NCBI RefSeq assembly: GCF_014646075.1
Contig: NZ_BMMT01000007.1
Location: forward strand, 179,659-243,658
From: Saccharopolyspora thermophila
Lineage (GTDB): Bacteria; Actinomycetota; Actinomycetes; Mycobacteriales; Pseudonocardiaceae
Direction: 5' to 3'
DNA: 64,000 bases
The notes under the pieces are model-generated. The model worked only from the letters and a program-made list of their open reading frames with translations, had not been told where the DNA came from and ran no database searches. Each line of letters begins with the position of its first letter. The stretch's first letter is position 1. The translations under genes and the position numbers were made by a program. Shown here piece after piece: positions 33,903 through 42,844 of the stretch.

Positions 33903-34811
33903 ATGATGATCCGGCGACTGGAGTACCTGACGGCGTTGGCGCGGGAGCGGCACTTCGCCCGGGCGGCCCGGGCGTGCCACATCTCGCAGCCTGCGCTGTC
34001 CGCCGCGATCAGGAAGCTCGAAAGCGAGTTCCACGTGCCGATCATCCGGCGCGGCAACCGGTTTCTGGGGTTCACGCCGGAGGGGGAGCGGATTCTCCGG
34101 TGGGCCTACCGGATCCTGGCCGAGCGCGACGCCCTGGTCGAGGACGTGGGCGCGATGCGGGAAGGGCTCAGCGGGCGGCTGCGGATCGGCAGCGTCCCCA
34201 CCGCCCTGAGCGTGCTGCCCCTGCTGACCGGGGCGATGTCGGCGGAGCAGCCTCGGGTCCGGTTCTCGGTGCGGTCGATGACCTCGGTGCAGATCCAGCG
34301 GGGACTGTCCCAGTACGAACTGGACGTCGGGGTGACCTACCTGGACAACGAGCCGCTGACCGGGGTGCGCACATGGGAGCTCTACCGGGAGCGGTACCTG
34401 CTGCTCGTCGGCGACGGGTTCGCCGACCGCGGCTCGGCGACCTGGCGGGAGGCCGCGGAGCTGCCGCTGTGCCTGCTCACCGACGACATGCAGAACCGCC
34501 GGATCCTGGATGCCGTTTTCGCGCGGGCCGGGGCGAAACCCACGCCGACCGTGGAGACCGACTCGATCACGGCCCTGTACGCGCACGTGCGGGACGGGCC
34601 GTGGGCGACCGTGCTGCCGCAGTCCTGGTTGCATCGGTTCGGGATCCCGTCGGGCATGCGCGCCGTGCCCCTCGTCGAACCCGAGGAGACCCGGGCGGTC
34701 GGACTCGTCGTGCACGACCGCGACCCGGAGCCGATCCTGGCGCGCGCCTTCCTCGACGTCGCGCGGCGCATCGATGTGCAGGCGGCGGTGGACCGCGACC
34801 TGCCGCGCTGA
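33903..34811 (+). CDS. LysR-family transcriptional regulator
   Basis: A 302-residue LysR regulator: HTH MIRRLEYLTALARERHFARA then CHISQPALSAAIRKLESEF (1-60), and an effector domain from ~90 (GRLRIGSVPTALSVLPLLTG). The sequence style resembles regulators placed beside formate dehydrogenase genes in actinobacteria, but no such genes are in the window. Two adjacent ATGs (33903, 33906) are possible starts. Divergent from the M15 peptidase gene, with 119 bp between them. Confidence 0.85.
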   Translation: MMIRRLEYLTALARERHFARAARACHISQPALSAAIRKLESEFHVPIIRRGNRFLGFTPEGERILRWAYRILAERDALVEDVGAMREGLSGRLRIGSVPTALSVLPLLTGAMSAEQPRVRFSVRSMTSVQIQRGLSQYELDVGVTYLDNEPLTGVRTWELYRERYLLLVGDGFADRGSATWREAAELPLCLLTDDMQNRRILDAVFARAGAKPTPTVETDSITALYAHVRDGPWATVLPQSWLHRFGIPSGMRAVPLVEPEETRAVGLVVHDRDPEPILARAFLDVARRIDVQAAVDRDLPR

Positions 34812-34829
34812 GTCGCCGCAGCGACGTAG

Positions 34830-34859
34830 TTGACATGCGTCACATCGGGACGCAACTTA
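34830..34859 (+). promoter_or_regulatory. Promoter left in front of a degenerate transporter gene
   Basis: TTGACA at 34830-34835 and AACTTA at 34854-34859 with an 18-bp spacer. The LacI-type palindrome follows at once, yet no intact gene is downstream. Confidence 0.45.
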
Positions 34860-34866
34860 AGCGATG

Positions 34867-34882
34867 TTTAGATCGATCTAAA
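34867..34882. promoter_or_regulatory. Perfect 16-bp palindrome, candidate operator of LacI regulator 2
   Basis: TTTAGATCGATCTAAA is its own reverse complement and has the central CG of LacI operators. A 13/16 match lies in the promoter of the LacI gene at 36268-36283. Confidence 0.65.
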
Positions 34883-34937
34883 CCCTCGTTCTGGTTGTCA
34901 GGAGAAGGCGTTCCGCTGCGGTAGGGCGGCATCGTCT

Positions 34938-35096
34938 GCCGCAACGAACGTTGCGGCGTTGGGCATTGCCAACACCTTCTTCGACTTCGCGGTGCTGGGC
35001 GTTGGCGCTGTCTGGTTCAGCGCTCGTGCACTGCCCGAGACCCGGGGCACGTCGCTCGAAGAGCTCGAGGCCGAGTTCCGCCGCGAGTACGCCTAG
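34938..35096 (+). pseudogene. C-terminal remnant of a sugar-porter MFS transporter
   Basis: The frame ending in TAG at 35096 encodes the last transmembrane helix (ALGIANTFFDFAVLGVGAVW) and the diagnostic tail ALPETRGTSLEELEAEFRRE of sugar-porter MFS proteins. The preceding ~420 residues are missing and there is no start codon in frame, although promoter, operator and AGGAGAAG ribosome-like site remain just upstream. An internal deletion of a formerly LacI-controlled transporter gene is the simplest reading. Confidence 0.7.
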
Positions 35097-35164
35097 CTCA
35101 TCCGGGAAGGAACGTGCCATGTCCGTGCTCGCCGCGGCACCTCCCGGCAGAGTCAGAAGCTGCC

Positions 35165-36211
35165 TCAGTGCGTCCGCCGGCGAGCCGGGCCGGTCGTACT
35201 GCGGACGACGAGATGCGGGGCGAGCCGACAGACCCGCGGTTGGCTGTCGAGGCCGTTGTCGAGGCGATCGAGGGCTGTCTGGACGGCCAGCCGGGCCAGC
35301 TGCTCGGCATCCTGGCGCACGGTGGTGAGGTTGACGTGTGCCAGTCTCGCGAGTCGGCTGTCGTCGTATCCCACGATCGAGATCTGGCCAGGCACATCGA
35401 TACCGGAGCGCCGCAGCTCGTCGAGCAAACCGACGGCACATTGGTCGTTGCCTGCGATGACGGCAGTCGGAAGCTCGTTGTCCTCGAGCAGGGTGCGTGC
35501 GGCGGCGATGCCGGACAGCTCGGTGTAGTCGCCGGGCAGCACGCGAGCTTGGTGCTGGAGCCCGTGGCTGCGCATCGCATCCACATACCCCGCTCGCCTC
35601 TCGACGGCCCCTGGCTGGTCGCCGCCGTCGATGTGGACGATGTCCTGGTGGCCCAGCGAGACAAGGTGCTCCACCGCGAGGTGGGTGCCCTCCTCGTCGG
35701 CGGTGTGCACGGCGTCGAACGACGTTTCGTTCGACGGGCGGCCGATCTCCACGACCGGGAGCTGGCTGTCGTGGTCGGTCCTGCAGTCCTCGCGCACACC
35801 GAGTGCGACGACCGCGGCGCAGCGGGATGCGACGAGTGCTTCGAAGGCACGGCGCTCGTCGCGAGTCGCAACGACCGCGCTGAGCACGACGTCGTAGCCG
35901 ACGTCCTCGGCGGCGGCGTAGATGTGCTCGATCAGGTCGGCGTGGAACGGGTCCTGCGCACTGAACACCACGCCGATCAACTGACTCTGCCGACGTCGGA
36001 GCAGCTGTGCGGTGACGTCAGGGCGGTAGCCGAGTTCGGCGGCGGCTGCCCGCACCCGTTCGCGGGATTGCGCGCTCGGCCCCGGCGCGTCACGGATGAC
36101 CAGTGACGCCGTGGCGCGCGAGACGCCCGCGCGTCGGGCGACATCCAGCAACGTGGGTCGCCGCTCGGTGCCGTTCTCCGGTGAGCGCGCAGCCGCCTTT
36201 CTGGGGGGCAT
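35165..36211 (-). CDS. LacI-family transcriptional regulator 2
   Basis: A 348-residue LacI/GalR regulator with an HTH (TLLDVARRAGVSRATASLVI, ~20-42), hinge (RERVRAAAAELGYRPDVTAQ), and sugar-binding-like core ending HLVVRSTTGPARRRTH. The ATG at 36211 (MPPRKAAARS) has GGAGG just upstream; a longer open frame starts at 36352. It is paralogous to the regulator at 27657. Its probable operator occurs in its own promoter and in front of the transporter remnant at 34938, so its target cluster has largely decayed. Confidence 0.88.
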   Translation of the reverse strand: MPPRKAAARSPENGTERRPTLLDVARRAGVSRATASLVIRDAPGPSAQSRERVRAAAAELGYRPDVTAQLLRRRQSQLIGVVFSAQDPFHADLIEHIYAAAEDVGYDVVLSAVVATRDERRAFEALVASRCAAVVALGVREDCRTDHDSQLPVVEIGRPSNETSFDAVHTADEEGTHLAVEHLVSLGHQDIVHIDGGDQPGAVERRAGYVDAMRSHGLQHQARVLPGDYTELSGIAAARTLLEDNELPTAVIAGNDQCAVGLLDELRRSGIDVPGQISIVGYDDSRLARLAHVNLTTVRQDAEQLARLAVQTALDRLDNGLDSQPRVCRLAPHLVVRSTTGPARRRTH

Positions 36212-36267
36212 GAGACCTCCGGGCATGAAGCTGTGACCGGGTAGAAGCTCAGGTGCTCGACCACCAG

Positions 36268-36283
36268 TGTAGATCGATCCAAG
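36268..36283. promoter_or_regulatory. Candidate operator in the promoter of LacI regulator 2
   Basis: TGTAGATCGATCCAAG matches the perfect palindrome at 34867 in 13 of 16 bases, 57 bp upstream of the regulator's ATG. Autoregulation is likely. Confidence 0.55.
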
Positions 36284-36290
36284 CAATCTC

Positions 36291-36935
36291 TTGACGCCAC
36301 GACCCGGTCTGCCCGCCGCGCCCGGAGGCAGCTTCCCCGCGTGGATCACCACGGTGTGGCCACCGGAAAACCTTCGCCTGCTGGAACAGCAGTGGACCGT
36401 CGCCGTCGACTACTGGGGCGACCTGGCCGCCGAAGCCCAGCGGCGCGGAGTGAGGATCGCGGTCGAGATGTACGCCAACCAACTCGTCGACAGCGTGCCG
36501 GGCCTGCTGAAACTGCGCGAGGCGGTCGGCGACACGGTCGGGGCGAACTTCGACCCAAGCCACCTGCTCTGGATGGGTGCCGATCCGATCGCCGCCATCC
36601 AGGCACTGGACGGCGCAATCCACCACGTCCACGCCAAAGACACCCGCATCGAGGAAAGCGCCGCCGTCCGGTCCCGGCTGGAAACCCTGCCCAACGAACA
36701 GGTCGCCGACCGGGCCTGGAACTTCGTCGCCGTCGGTACCGGCCACCCCGACGGTGTTGCCTTCTGGTCCCGGTTCGCCACCGCGCTTCAGGAGGCGGGC
36801 TACGACGGACCACTGTCCATTGAGAACGAAGACTACTCGCTCGGGCAGCGCGAGTCGGTGGCCACGGCGGTCAGAACGCTCCAGGACGCGCTGGTCGGCC
36901 GCATCAACGGTCCACTGCCGACGGGTCGTGGCTGA
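36291..36935 (+). pseudogene. N-terminally truncated sugar-phosphate isomerase/epimerase TIM-barrel gene
   Basis: The frame encodes the C-terminal ~200 residues of a TIM-barrel isomerase: RRGVRIAVEMYANQLVDSV, VGANFDPSHLLWMGADPI, GAIHHVHAKDT, DGPLSIENEDYSLG. These hold the Glu, Asp, His and final Glu metal ligands, but the first ~100 residues (early barrel strands) are absent. Only a TTG without a ribosome site is available as a start, immediately after the LacI 2 promoter. The 3' end overlaps the convergent MFS gene by 32 bp. Probably part of the same decayed cluster as the transporter remnant. Confidence 0.65.
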
Positions 36936-38319
36936 CTCCCGTACGGTCACCCATGGCCTGGGACTCTGCGGTCGCACCGACCGGACTGGTCGCGCTGGCA
37001 TCGGCCAGTCGGCGCCCCCTGGTCTCCGGCGCCAGCGCGACGCAGATCGCGAACCCCAGAAGCGTGATCGCCGCCATGATCAGCATGGTTGCGCCGACCC
37101 CGATGAGGTCCAGGCCGATGGGCAGCAGGTAGGTCCCGATGGCGGCGCCGATGCGGCTGACCGCGGTGCCGATTCCGACCGCGGTGGCACGCACCTCGGT
37201 GGGGAAAAGTTCTGTGGGGTAGATGAATTCGAGGATGTTGGGGCCGCCGGAGAAGAACGCGTAGGCGCAGAAGCAGGCGATCACGACGGCGACGGGCGCT
37301 GTGGGCATCAGGCCCAGAATCGCCAGCGGGATGGTCATGAGCGCGAACGACCAGATGATGAGCAGCCGCCGCCCGAGTGTGTCGATGAGGCGCAACGCGG
37401 GCAGGCAACCGATGACGAACAGCACGCTGATCAACGCTGAACCGATGATCGAGTCGTTGGTGCTCGACATGCCGAACGCGTTGAGGATCGTGGGGCCGAA
37501 CGTGTAGATCGCGAACAGGGGAACGATCTGCAGCAGCCAGAACAGGCCGACGAAAGCGGTGCGCCTGAGGTAGCCGCCGCGGAAAACCTCGGCGAAGCCC
37601 AGACCGTGGGCCGTCTCGTCGACCTGGAGCGACTCGATCGCTTCGGGGGTGGTGGCCTCCTCGCCGTAGACGCGCCTGAGCACCTCGCGTGCTTCGTCGA
37701 CGCGGCCCCGGCTGATGAGCCAGCGAGGGGACTCGGGGGTCCCGATGCGGGCGATGATGAACACGACCGCCGGGACCGCGGCGCTGCCCAGCGCCCACCG
37801 CCACGCACCGGAATCGATGAGGGTGACGAAGGCGTATCCGACGACGTAAGCGGTTGCGGCGCCCACGAACCACGCGGTGATCAACATTCCCATGACGCGG
37901 CCGCGCTGAGCTCGGGGGAGCCATTCCGACAGCAGGGCACTGCCGATGGCGTAGTCGGCACCCAACGCGACTCCGATGACGAACCGCAGGATGCCCAGCA
38001 GCGTCGGATCGTTGACGAACATCGATGCGATCGATGCGGCGGCGATCACGACGAAGTGGAGTGTGAACAGCAGTTGACGGCCGATGCGGTCGGTCACGCG
38101 TCCGAAGACCAGACCGCCGGCGAACAGGCCGACGAGCGCAGCGGCGCCGATCAGACCTTCGTCGCTCGCGGAGATCCCGAGGTCTTCGCTCATCCCGAGA
38201 ACGACCACACCGACGATGCTGAGCAGGTAACCGTCGAGGAACTGCCCGCCGGCGGTGAGGAGGAACATCTTCCTGTGGAAGGGCCCGAAACGGGCGTCGT
38301 CGATGATGGAGGCGGTCAC
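36904..38319 (-). CDS. MFS transporter (sugar/metabolite-porter type)
   Basis: A 471-residue, 12-helix MFS protein. Signatures are GGQFLDGYLLSIVGVVVLGM in helix 1, GRVTDRIGRQLLF, ESPRWLISRGR, LRLIDTLGRRLLI and the terminal ALAPETRGRRLAD. It belongs with putative niacin/sugar/aromatic-acid porters; substrate cannot be told. GTG at 38319 is preceded by AAGGAG at 6-bp spacing. An inverted repeat ~205 bp upstream resembles the GntR-type sites of the betaine island, so it may be coregulated. Confidence 0.82.
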   Translation of the reverse strand: MTASIIDDARFGPFHRKMFLLTAGGQFLDGYLLSIVGVVVLGMSEDLGISASDEGLIGAAALVGLFAGGLVFGRVTDRIGRQLLFTLHFVVIAAASIASMFVNDPTLLGILRFVIGVALGADYAIGSALLSEWLPRAQRGRVMGMLITAWFVGAATAYVVGYAFVTLIDSGAWRWALGSAAVPAVVFIIARIGTPESPRWLISRGRVDEAREVLRRVYGEEATTPEAIESLQVDETAHGLGFAEVFRGGYLRRTAFVGLFWLLQIVPLFAIYTFGPTILNAFGMSSTNDSIIGSALISVLFVIGCLPALRLIDTLGRRLLIIWSFALMTIPLAILGLMPTAPVAVVIACFCAYAFFSGGPNILEFIYPTELFPTEVRATAVGIGTAVSRIGAAIGTYLLPIGLDLIGVGATMLIMAAITLLGFAICVALAPETRGRRLADASATSPVGATAESQAMGDRTGVSHDPSAVDR

Positions 38320-38646
38320 CGGATCTCCTTGCTGGGGGCGGCGTCGATGGGCCCAGACCGTGCTGAGCACCGGGCTGGTGTGGCGTTGTGGAGGTCGAAA
38401 CAAACCGAGCCGACGTCACCCGGTCCGCACAGTGCGTTCGGGCTCGTGCCGGTCGGCGGTCATGATGCCGCGCGAATGGCTGTGCTCGACGCTGGTGACC
38501 GTCGGGTGGCGACGATCAGATATTCAACTGGGATATCAGTTGGCTGGTGAGAGTAGGTGGTGTGCACCCCGGGGTCAAGGGCCTGGTCCGCGCTGGGCCG
38601 CAAGCCGCGGTTCGACTCCAGGACAGCATGCGGCGGGCGCAGGTCG
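38320..38646. other. Intergenic region between two MFS genes
   Basis: About 330 bases with no convincing gene. It holds the inverted repeat at 38525-38542 and a promoter region for the downstream MFS gene on the minus strand. Confidence 0.45.
38525..38542. promoter_or_regulatory. Inverted repeat CAACTG-GGATAT-CAGTTG
   Basis: Perfect 6-bp arms. Its inner 14 bases ACTGGGATATCAGT resemble ACTGATATATTAGT at 56688, the candidate GntR site. Confidence 0.45.
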
Positions 38647-40119
38647 TCAGCCCTGGCCGGGAGCTGGCGGGTTCTCCAGCGGCACGCCGTCTTCGGAGAG
38701 CTTCGGTGCGGGCAGGTCCGCGCTCGAGGTGAGCGGTGCCGCTCCCGTCAGGCGATCTCCGGCCGACTCTTGAAGGAACAGGGTGCTCACGAGCCCGATC
38801 ACACCTGCCCCGATGAGGTAGTAGCCAGGCCAGTCGAGATTGCCGGTCGTGGTCACCGCGAAGCCGATGACGGTGGGTGCGGTGCCCGCGAACGCGGACA
38901 CGAACACGTTGAAGATGATGGCCAGACCGCCGTAGCGGACGAACGTGGGAAACAGTGCGGGCAGTGCCGAGGGCGTCACCGCAGCGAAGCAGAGCAAAGC
39001 GAAACCCATGATCAGCAAGCCCAGGAGCTGGTCGGGAGGCCCTTCGCGCAGCAGCCACACCGAAGGCAGACCGAGCAGGATCAGCGAGACGCTACCGGTG
39101 ATCAGGATCGGCTTCCGGCCGATCCAGTCGCTGAGGCTGCCGACGAAGACGATGGTGCACAGCATCGCCAGCATGACGACCACCTGGAACGCGCTCGACA
39201 ACGCCTCGCTGGTGCCACCCTCGCCGTGGTGCGCCAGGGTGCCCGTCAGATAGGTCGGCACGTAGTTCGTCAGCACGTAGTTGGTGACGTTCCACGCCAC
39301 GATCAGCCCACCAGCGATCAGCACGGCCGAGCGGTAGTGGGTCCCCAGAATCTGGAACACCCTGCGCAGTGACATGGTGGCCATCGCCGGCGAGCGCTCC
39401 ATCAGCTGCCGGAACGCGGGGGTCTCCTCCAGGCGGATCCGCAGGTAGATCCCGAGGACACCCAGGGGAAGGGCGAGAATGAAGGGTAGCCGCCATCCCC
39501 AGGCCAGCAGGTCCTCCTCGGGCAGCGCGGCAACCAGGAGCGCGGACACACCCGCGCCGAGCGCGTACCCGATCAGCGTGCCGAATTCCAGCCAGCTGCC
39601 GAAGAAGCCGCGCCGCCGGTCCGGGGCGTACTCGGCGACCAGGGTCAGAACCCCGATGTACTCGCCAGCGACGGAAAAGCCCTGCAGCATCCGGATGAAC
39701 AAGACGATCAACGGCGCCGCGAGGCCGATCGCGCCGTAGCTGGGAACCAACCCGAGCAGTGCGGTCGCGACCGCCATCAGAACCACCGCGGCAGCCAGGA
39801 CCTTGGTGCGTCCGATGCGGTCACCCAACGGCCCCAGGATGATCCCGCCGAGCGGGCGAACCACGAACGCGGCGGCGAACGTACCCAGGGTGAGCACCGT
39901 TGCCCACTGCCCGGCATCGGGGAAGAACACCCGATCCAGGGCAACGGCTCCGATGTAGGAGTAGATGCCGAAGTCGTACCACGTGGCGATGTTGCTCAGG
40001 GTCGCGGCCGTTGCCGCACGACGGATGGTCTGCGCCTCCTCGACGGCCACCCGGCCGACCGCACCCCGGAACCCGTCGGCCGCCCCGCTCAACCGGCCGC
40101 TCCATTCCGTCCGAGGCAC
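38647..40119 (-). CDS. MHS-family (ProP-like) MFS transporter
   Basis: A 490-residue transporter of the metabolite:H+ symporter branch: NIATWYDFGIYSYIGAVALD (helix 1), VVRPLGGIILGPLGDRIGRT (loop 2-3), LIVLFIRMLQGFSVAGEYIG (helix 4), RGFFGSWLEFGTLIGYALGA. ProP-like members move proline, glycine betaine and related zwitterions. The promoter has two copies of the palindrome shared with glyA and sdaA, so uptake of betaine, dimethylglycine or sarcosine is a good guess. The GTG start is uncertain. Confidence 0.83.
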   Translation of the reverse strand: MPRTEWSGRLSGAADGFRGAVGRVAVEEAQTIRRAATAATLSNIATWYDFGIYSYIGAVALDRVFFPDAGQWATVLTLGTFAAAFVVRPLGGIILGPLGDRIGRTKVLAAAVVLMAVATALLGLVPSYGAIGLAAPLIVLFIRMLQGFSVAGEYIGVLTLVAEYAPDRRRGFFGSWLEFGTLIGYALGAGVSALLVAALPEEDLLAWGWRLPFILALPLGVLGIYLRIRLEETPAFRQLMERSPAMATMSLRRVFQILGTHYRSAVLIAGGLIVAWNVTNYVLTNYVPTYLTGTLAHHGEGGTSEALSSAFQVVVMLAMLCTIVFVGSLSDWIGRKPILITGSVSLILLGLPSVWLLREGPPDQLLGLLIMGFALLCFAAVTPSALPALFPTFVRYGGLAIIFNVFVSAFAGTAPTVIGFAVTTTGNLDWPGYYLIGAGVIGLVSTLFLQESAGDRLTGAAPLTSSADLPAPKLSEDGVPLENPPAPGQG

Positions 40120-40168
40120 AACGAGGACATGCGATGGCGTGGATTCATGATCATCGGCGTTCCATCCG

Positions 40169-40203
40169 ACTAATATATCTGTGTAAGCTAATAGATGTGT
40201 TAG
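40169..40203. promoter_or_regulatory. Two GntR-type sites 22 bp apart upstream of the MHS transporter
   Basis: ACTAATATATCTGT (40169-40182; reverse complement ACAGATATATTAGT) and TAGATGTGTTAG (40192-40203) have centres 22 bp apart, 50-85 bp before the transporter start. Confidence 0.6.
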
Positions 40204-40231
40204 TGGGGGTCAAGGGACTCCGCGCTGGCTG

Positions 40232-41017
40232 CTATGGGCCCGCCAGGCTCTGCAGCCGATCGAGTATCTCCGCGGCCGCCTCGGTGAGAATGCGCGCGGT
40301 GCGCTGGAATTCGGCAGGGGGCAGGTGGTACCCGTCCGCCGACACGCTCAGCGCTCCGGCAATGCGCCCGCCGGGACCGCGTACCGGGACGGCGACGGAG
40401 TGGAGATCGGGTTCGAACTCGCCACTCGCCGCTGCCCAGCCGCGGTCGCGCACCCGGTTCAGGTCCGCCAGCAAGGCGCCGGGTGAGGTGACGGTGTGTG
40501 CGGTGAAGCGCTGCAGCGGTCGCGACAGGGCGTCGTCGAGCTCCTCGAATCCGAAGCTGGCCAGGAGCACTTTTCCGCTCGCGGTCGCATGCAGCGGCAC
40601 TCGGAGACCGATCCAGTTGCGCTCGGTGCTCGGCTCCTGCACGACCGCGGTCGCGCCGCCGCCCTCGAAGACGCTGAGGCTGACCGTTCCGCGCAGCTCG
40701 GATGCCAGCCGAACGCAGACCGGCCTGCTCTCCCTCGCGATGTCCAGCTGTGCCGCCGTTGCCCCGGCAAGCCGAACGATGCCGAAACCGAGCCGGTACT
40801 TCCCCCGGGGGCCGGCCTGTTCGACGAAGCGCTGCCGCTCCAGCGCGGCCAGCAGGCGCGACGCGGTGGACTTGTGGACGCCCAGTTCGAGCGCCAGCTC
40901 GGTCACGCCGGACGGTCCGCGCTTGGCCAGCAGGATGAGCATGGACAGCGCCCGGTCCACGGCCTGGGTGGGTGTCCGGGGTTCAGCGGCCGCTGAGACC
41001 TTGCCGTTGTTGTGCAT
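40232..41017 (-). CDS. IclR-family transcriptional regulator
   Basis: A 261-residue regulator: winged helix (AVDRALSMLILLAKRGPSGV, then TELALELGVHKSTASRLLAALE, 17-75) and IclR effector domain (80-255; VPLHATASGKVLLASFG, GEFEPDLHSVAVPVRGPGGR). It is divergent from the Rieske ferredoxin/reductase genes and probably controls demethylation genes. Its ATG lies inside GTTGTGCATGGTGCAAC, a motif seen again before the second MBL gene and the Rieske oxygenase. Ligand is likely betaine-derived (inference). Confidence 0.87.
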   Translation of the reverse strand: MHNNGKVSAAAEPRTPTQAVDRALSMLILLAKRGPSGVTELALELGVHKSTASRLLAALERQRFVEQAGPRGKYRLGFGIVRLAGATAAQLDIARESRPVCVRLASELRGTVSLSVFEGGGATAVVQEPSTERNWIGLRVPLHATASGKVLLASFGFEELDDALSRPLQRFTAHTVTSPGALLADLNRVRDRGWAAASGEFEPDLHSVAVPVRGPGGRIAGALSVSADGYHLPPAEFQRTARILTEAAAEILDRLQSLAGP

Positions 41018-41025
41018 GGTGCAAC
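41009..41025. promoter_or_regulatory. Candidate IclR operator over the iclR start codon
   Basis: GTTGTGCATGGTGCAAC has GTTG/CAAC ends and a TGCA-containing core. Related sites are at 62693-62711 and 63659-63677. Confidence 0.5.
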
Positions 41026-41089
41026 TCCGAACCTCGGTGAGCTCATCTGGGATCGGTTGATTGACGGGAAACGATAAGTGCCGGATGCT

Positions 41090-41129
41090 CTGTTGCGTAT
41101 CACACGTCGTGTTCCGCTATGAGCAACAG
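41090..41129. promoter_or_regulatory. Inverted repeats upstream of the Rieske ferredoxin gene
   Basis: CTGTTGC (41090-41096) and GCAACAG (41123-41129) are perfect arms 26 bp apart. Between them ACACG-T-CGTGT (41102-41112) is a second palindrome. Probably the operator region of the divergent promoters. Confidence 0.45.
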
Positions 41130-41137
41130 GAGCAGCG

Positions 41138-41485
41138 ATGATCTTAGTTGGCGCGGTGTCTGACATTCCAGTCGGGGAGTCGGTGCGCGTACAGGGCAGC
41201 GTGCCAATCGCGGTCTTCAACGCGGATGGTGTCTTCTACGCGATCGACGACACGTGCACCCACCAGGATGCCTCGCTTTCGGACGGCTGGCTCGAAGGGT
41301 GCGCGGTCGAATGTCCCCTGCACGCCGCCTGCTTCGATCTCCGCACCGGGCGACCCAGCGGGCCGCCCGCGCGGACACCGGTGCGTACGCACGAAGTCGT
41401 CATTTCCGATGGGATGGTCTACGTGCTCGAGTCGGCGGAAACCGGGGCGGACGTTGCTGAAGCGCTCGCGGAAGAGGTCCGATGA
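41138..41485 (+). CDS. Rieske-type [2Fe-2S] ferredoxin
   Basis: A 115-residue soluble Rieske protein with both cluster motifs, CTHQDAS and CPLHAACFD (CxH and CxxH). Such proteins carry electrons from a reductase to a Rieske oxygenase. The stop overlaps the reductase start (ATGA), so the two form an electron-transfer pair. The likely terminal oxygenase starts at 63883, more than 20 kb away in this window. Confidence 0.9.
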   Translation: MILVGAVSDIPVGESVRVQGSVPIAVFNADGVFYAIDDTCTHQDASLSDGWLEGCAVECPLHAACFDLRTGRPSGPPARTPVRTHEVVISDGMVYVLESAETGADVAEALAEEVR

Positions 41486-42660
41486 TGCGGACGGTCACTG
41501 TTGTCGGAGCATCCCTGGCCGGGCTCACCGCGACCCGCGCGCTGCGGGACCAGGGTTTCGAGGGGCGCATCGTCGTGGTCGGCGACGAAACCCACGCGCC
41601 GTACGACCGCCCACCGTTGTCGAAGGAGTTCCTGGCCGGAACGGTTTCCGAAGACGACCTGAAACTGGCGACACCCGAGGACGAGGCACTGGCCGCGGAC
41701 TGGCGTCTCGGGCGCACCGCGACCGCTCTCGACACCGCTGAACGGGCGGTGGTGCTCGACGACGGTGAACGGATCGTCTCCGACGGTGTGGTGCTGGCAA
41801 CGGGTGCCCGGGCCAGGAACCTCCCAGGGGAGTTGCCCCAGGGTGTGCACACACTCCGCACGCTCGACGACGCACGGGCGCTGCGCGAGGAACTGGTCCC
41901 GGGAGCCCGTCTGGTGGTGATCGGTGCGGGGTTCATCGGTTCCGAGATCGCCTCGACGGCGGTGGGACTGGGTCTCGAGGTCGATGTTGTGGAGGCCGCG
42001 CCCGTGCCGTTGCTCAAGCCGCTCGGTGCCGAGATGGGTGAGGTCTGCGCCGGGCTGCACGCCACCAAGGGAGTGCGGCTGCACACCGGCGCGCTGCTCG
42101 CCGAGTTGGTCGGCGGTACGCAGGTGAAGGCCGTCCGCCTGACCGATGGCCGCGAACTCCCGGCCGATGTGGTGGTGGTCGGGATCGGGGCCGTGCCGTC
42201 CGTGGAGTGGCTGGACGGCTCCGGCGTCGACCTCGACGACGGTGTCGTGACCGATGCGCAGGGCCAGACGAACATCCCCGGTGTGGTCGCGGTCGGCGAC
42301 TGTGCCAACTCCCATCGCAACTACCTCGGCGCGGCCCGGCGCCTGGAGCACTGGACCAATGCCGTGCAGCAGCCCGTTGGCGCGGTGTCCGCTCTGCTCG
42401 GCCGGAGCTACACGCCGCCGGCGCATCACGAGGTGCCGTACTTCTGGTCGGACCAGTACGGTCACAAGATCCAGTTCGCGGGTCACCGCACGGCGGAGTC
42501 CACCGTCGACGTGATCGAGGGCGACCTCGAATCGCTCGACTTCCTCGCGGTCTACCGCGACCAGGCCGGCAGCCCGGTAGCCGTTCTCGCGGTGGACCGC
42601 GCCCGTTCGTTCGGGCGGTGGCGCCGCCAGCTGGCGGGGTTGCTGTCCGGGCAGCGCTGA
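41482..42660 (+). CDS. FAD/NAD(P)-dependent ferredoxin reductase
   Basis: A 392-residue reductase of the rubredoxin/putidaredoxin-reductase type. It has an FAD motif [20 protein letters not shown] at the N-terminus, [13 protein letters not shown], an NAD motif [20 protein letters not shown] near 150, and the second FAD block [11 protein letters not shown] near 270. It takes electrons from NADH to the coupled Rieske ferredoxin. Confidence 0.9.
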   Translation: MMRTVTVVGASLAGLTATRALRDQGFEGRIVVVGDETHAPYDRPPLSKEFLAGTVSEDDLKLATPEDEALAADWRLGRTATALDTAERAVVLDDGERIVSDGVVLATGARARNLPGELPQGVHTLRTLDDARALREELVPGARLVVIGAGFIGSEIASTAVGLGLEVDVVEAAPVPLLKPLGAEMGEVCAGLHATKGVRLHTGALLAELVGGTQVKAVRLTDGRELPADVVVVGIGAVPSVEWLDGSGVDLDDGVVTDAQGQTNIPGVVAVGDCANSHRNYLGAARRLEHWTNAVQQPVGAVSALLGRSYTPPAHHEVPYFWSDQYGHKIQFAGHRTAESTVDVIEGDLESLDFLAVYRDQAGSPVAVLAVDRARSFGRWRRQLAGLLSGQR

Positions 42661-42776
42661 CCCGACGCTCGCGGGCGGCGGCTCGGCCTTTCCCCGGGCT
42701 CGCCGCTGCCCCACATGCGTTGTCCAGCCATCGTCGTCGATCCGGTGTCGTGTCCCGACCGCACCGCGCCCTGGCC

Positions 42777-42798
42777 TGATATACCACTCGTATGTCAG
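42777..42798. promoter_or_regulatory. GntR-type half-palindromes upstream of mscR
   Basis: TGATATACCA (42777-42786) and TCGTATGTCA (42788-42797) resemble the TGATATATCA element, here with centres 11 bp apart rather than 22. Confidence 0.45.
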
Positions 42799-42844
42799 AG
42801 TGGGCGGTGTCGTCATCGTAGGAAAGGAAGAAGGAGAAAGCGTT

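Noticed and set aside
38609..38619. GGTTCGACTCC resembling a tRNA T-arm
   Set aside because: Flanking bases do not pair as a T-stem and no anticodon arm or acceptor stem fits around it.
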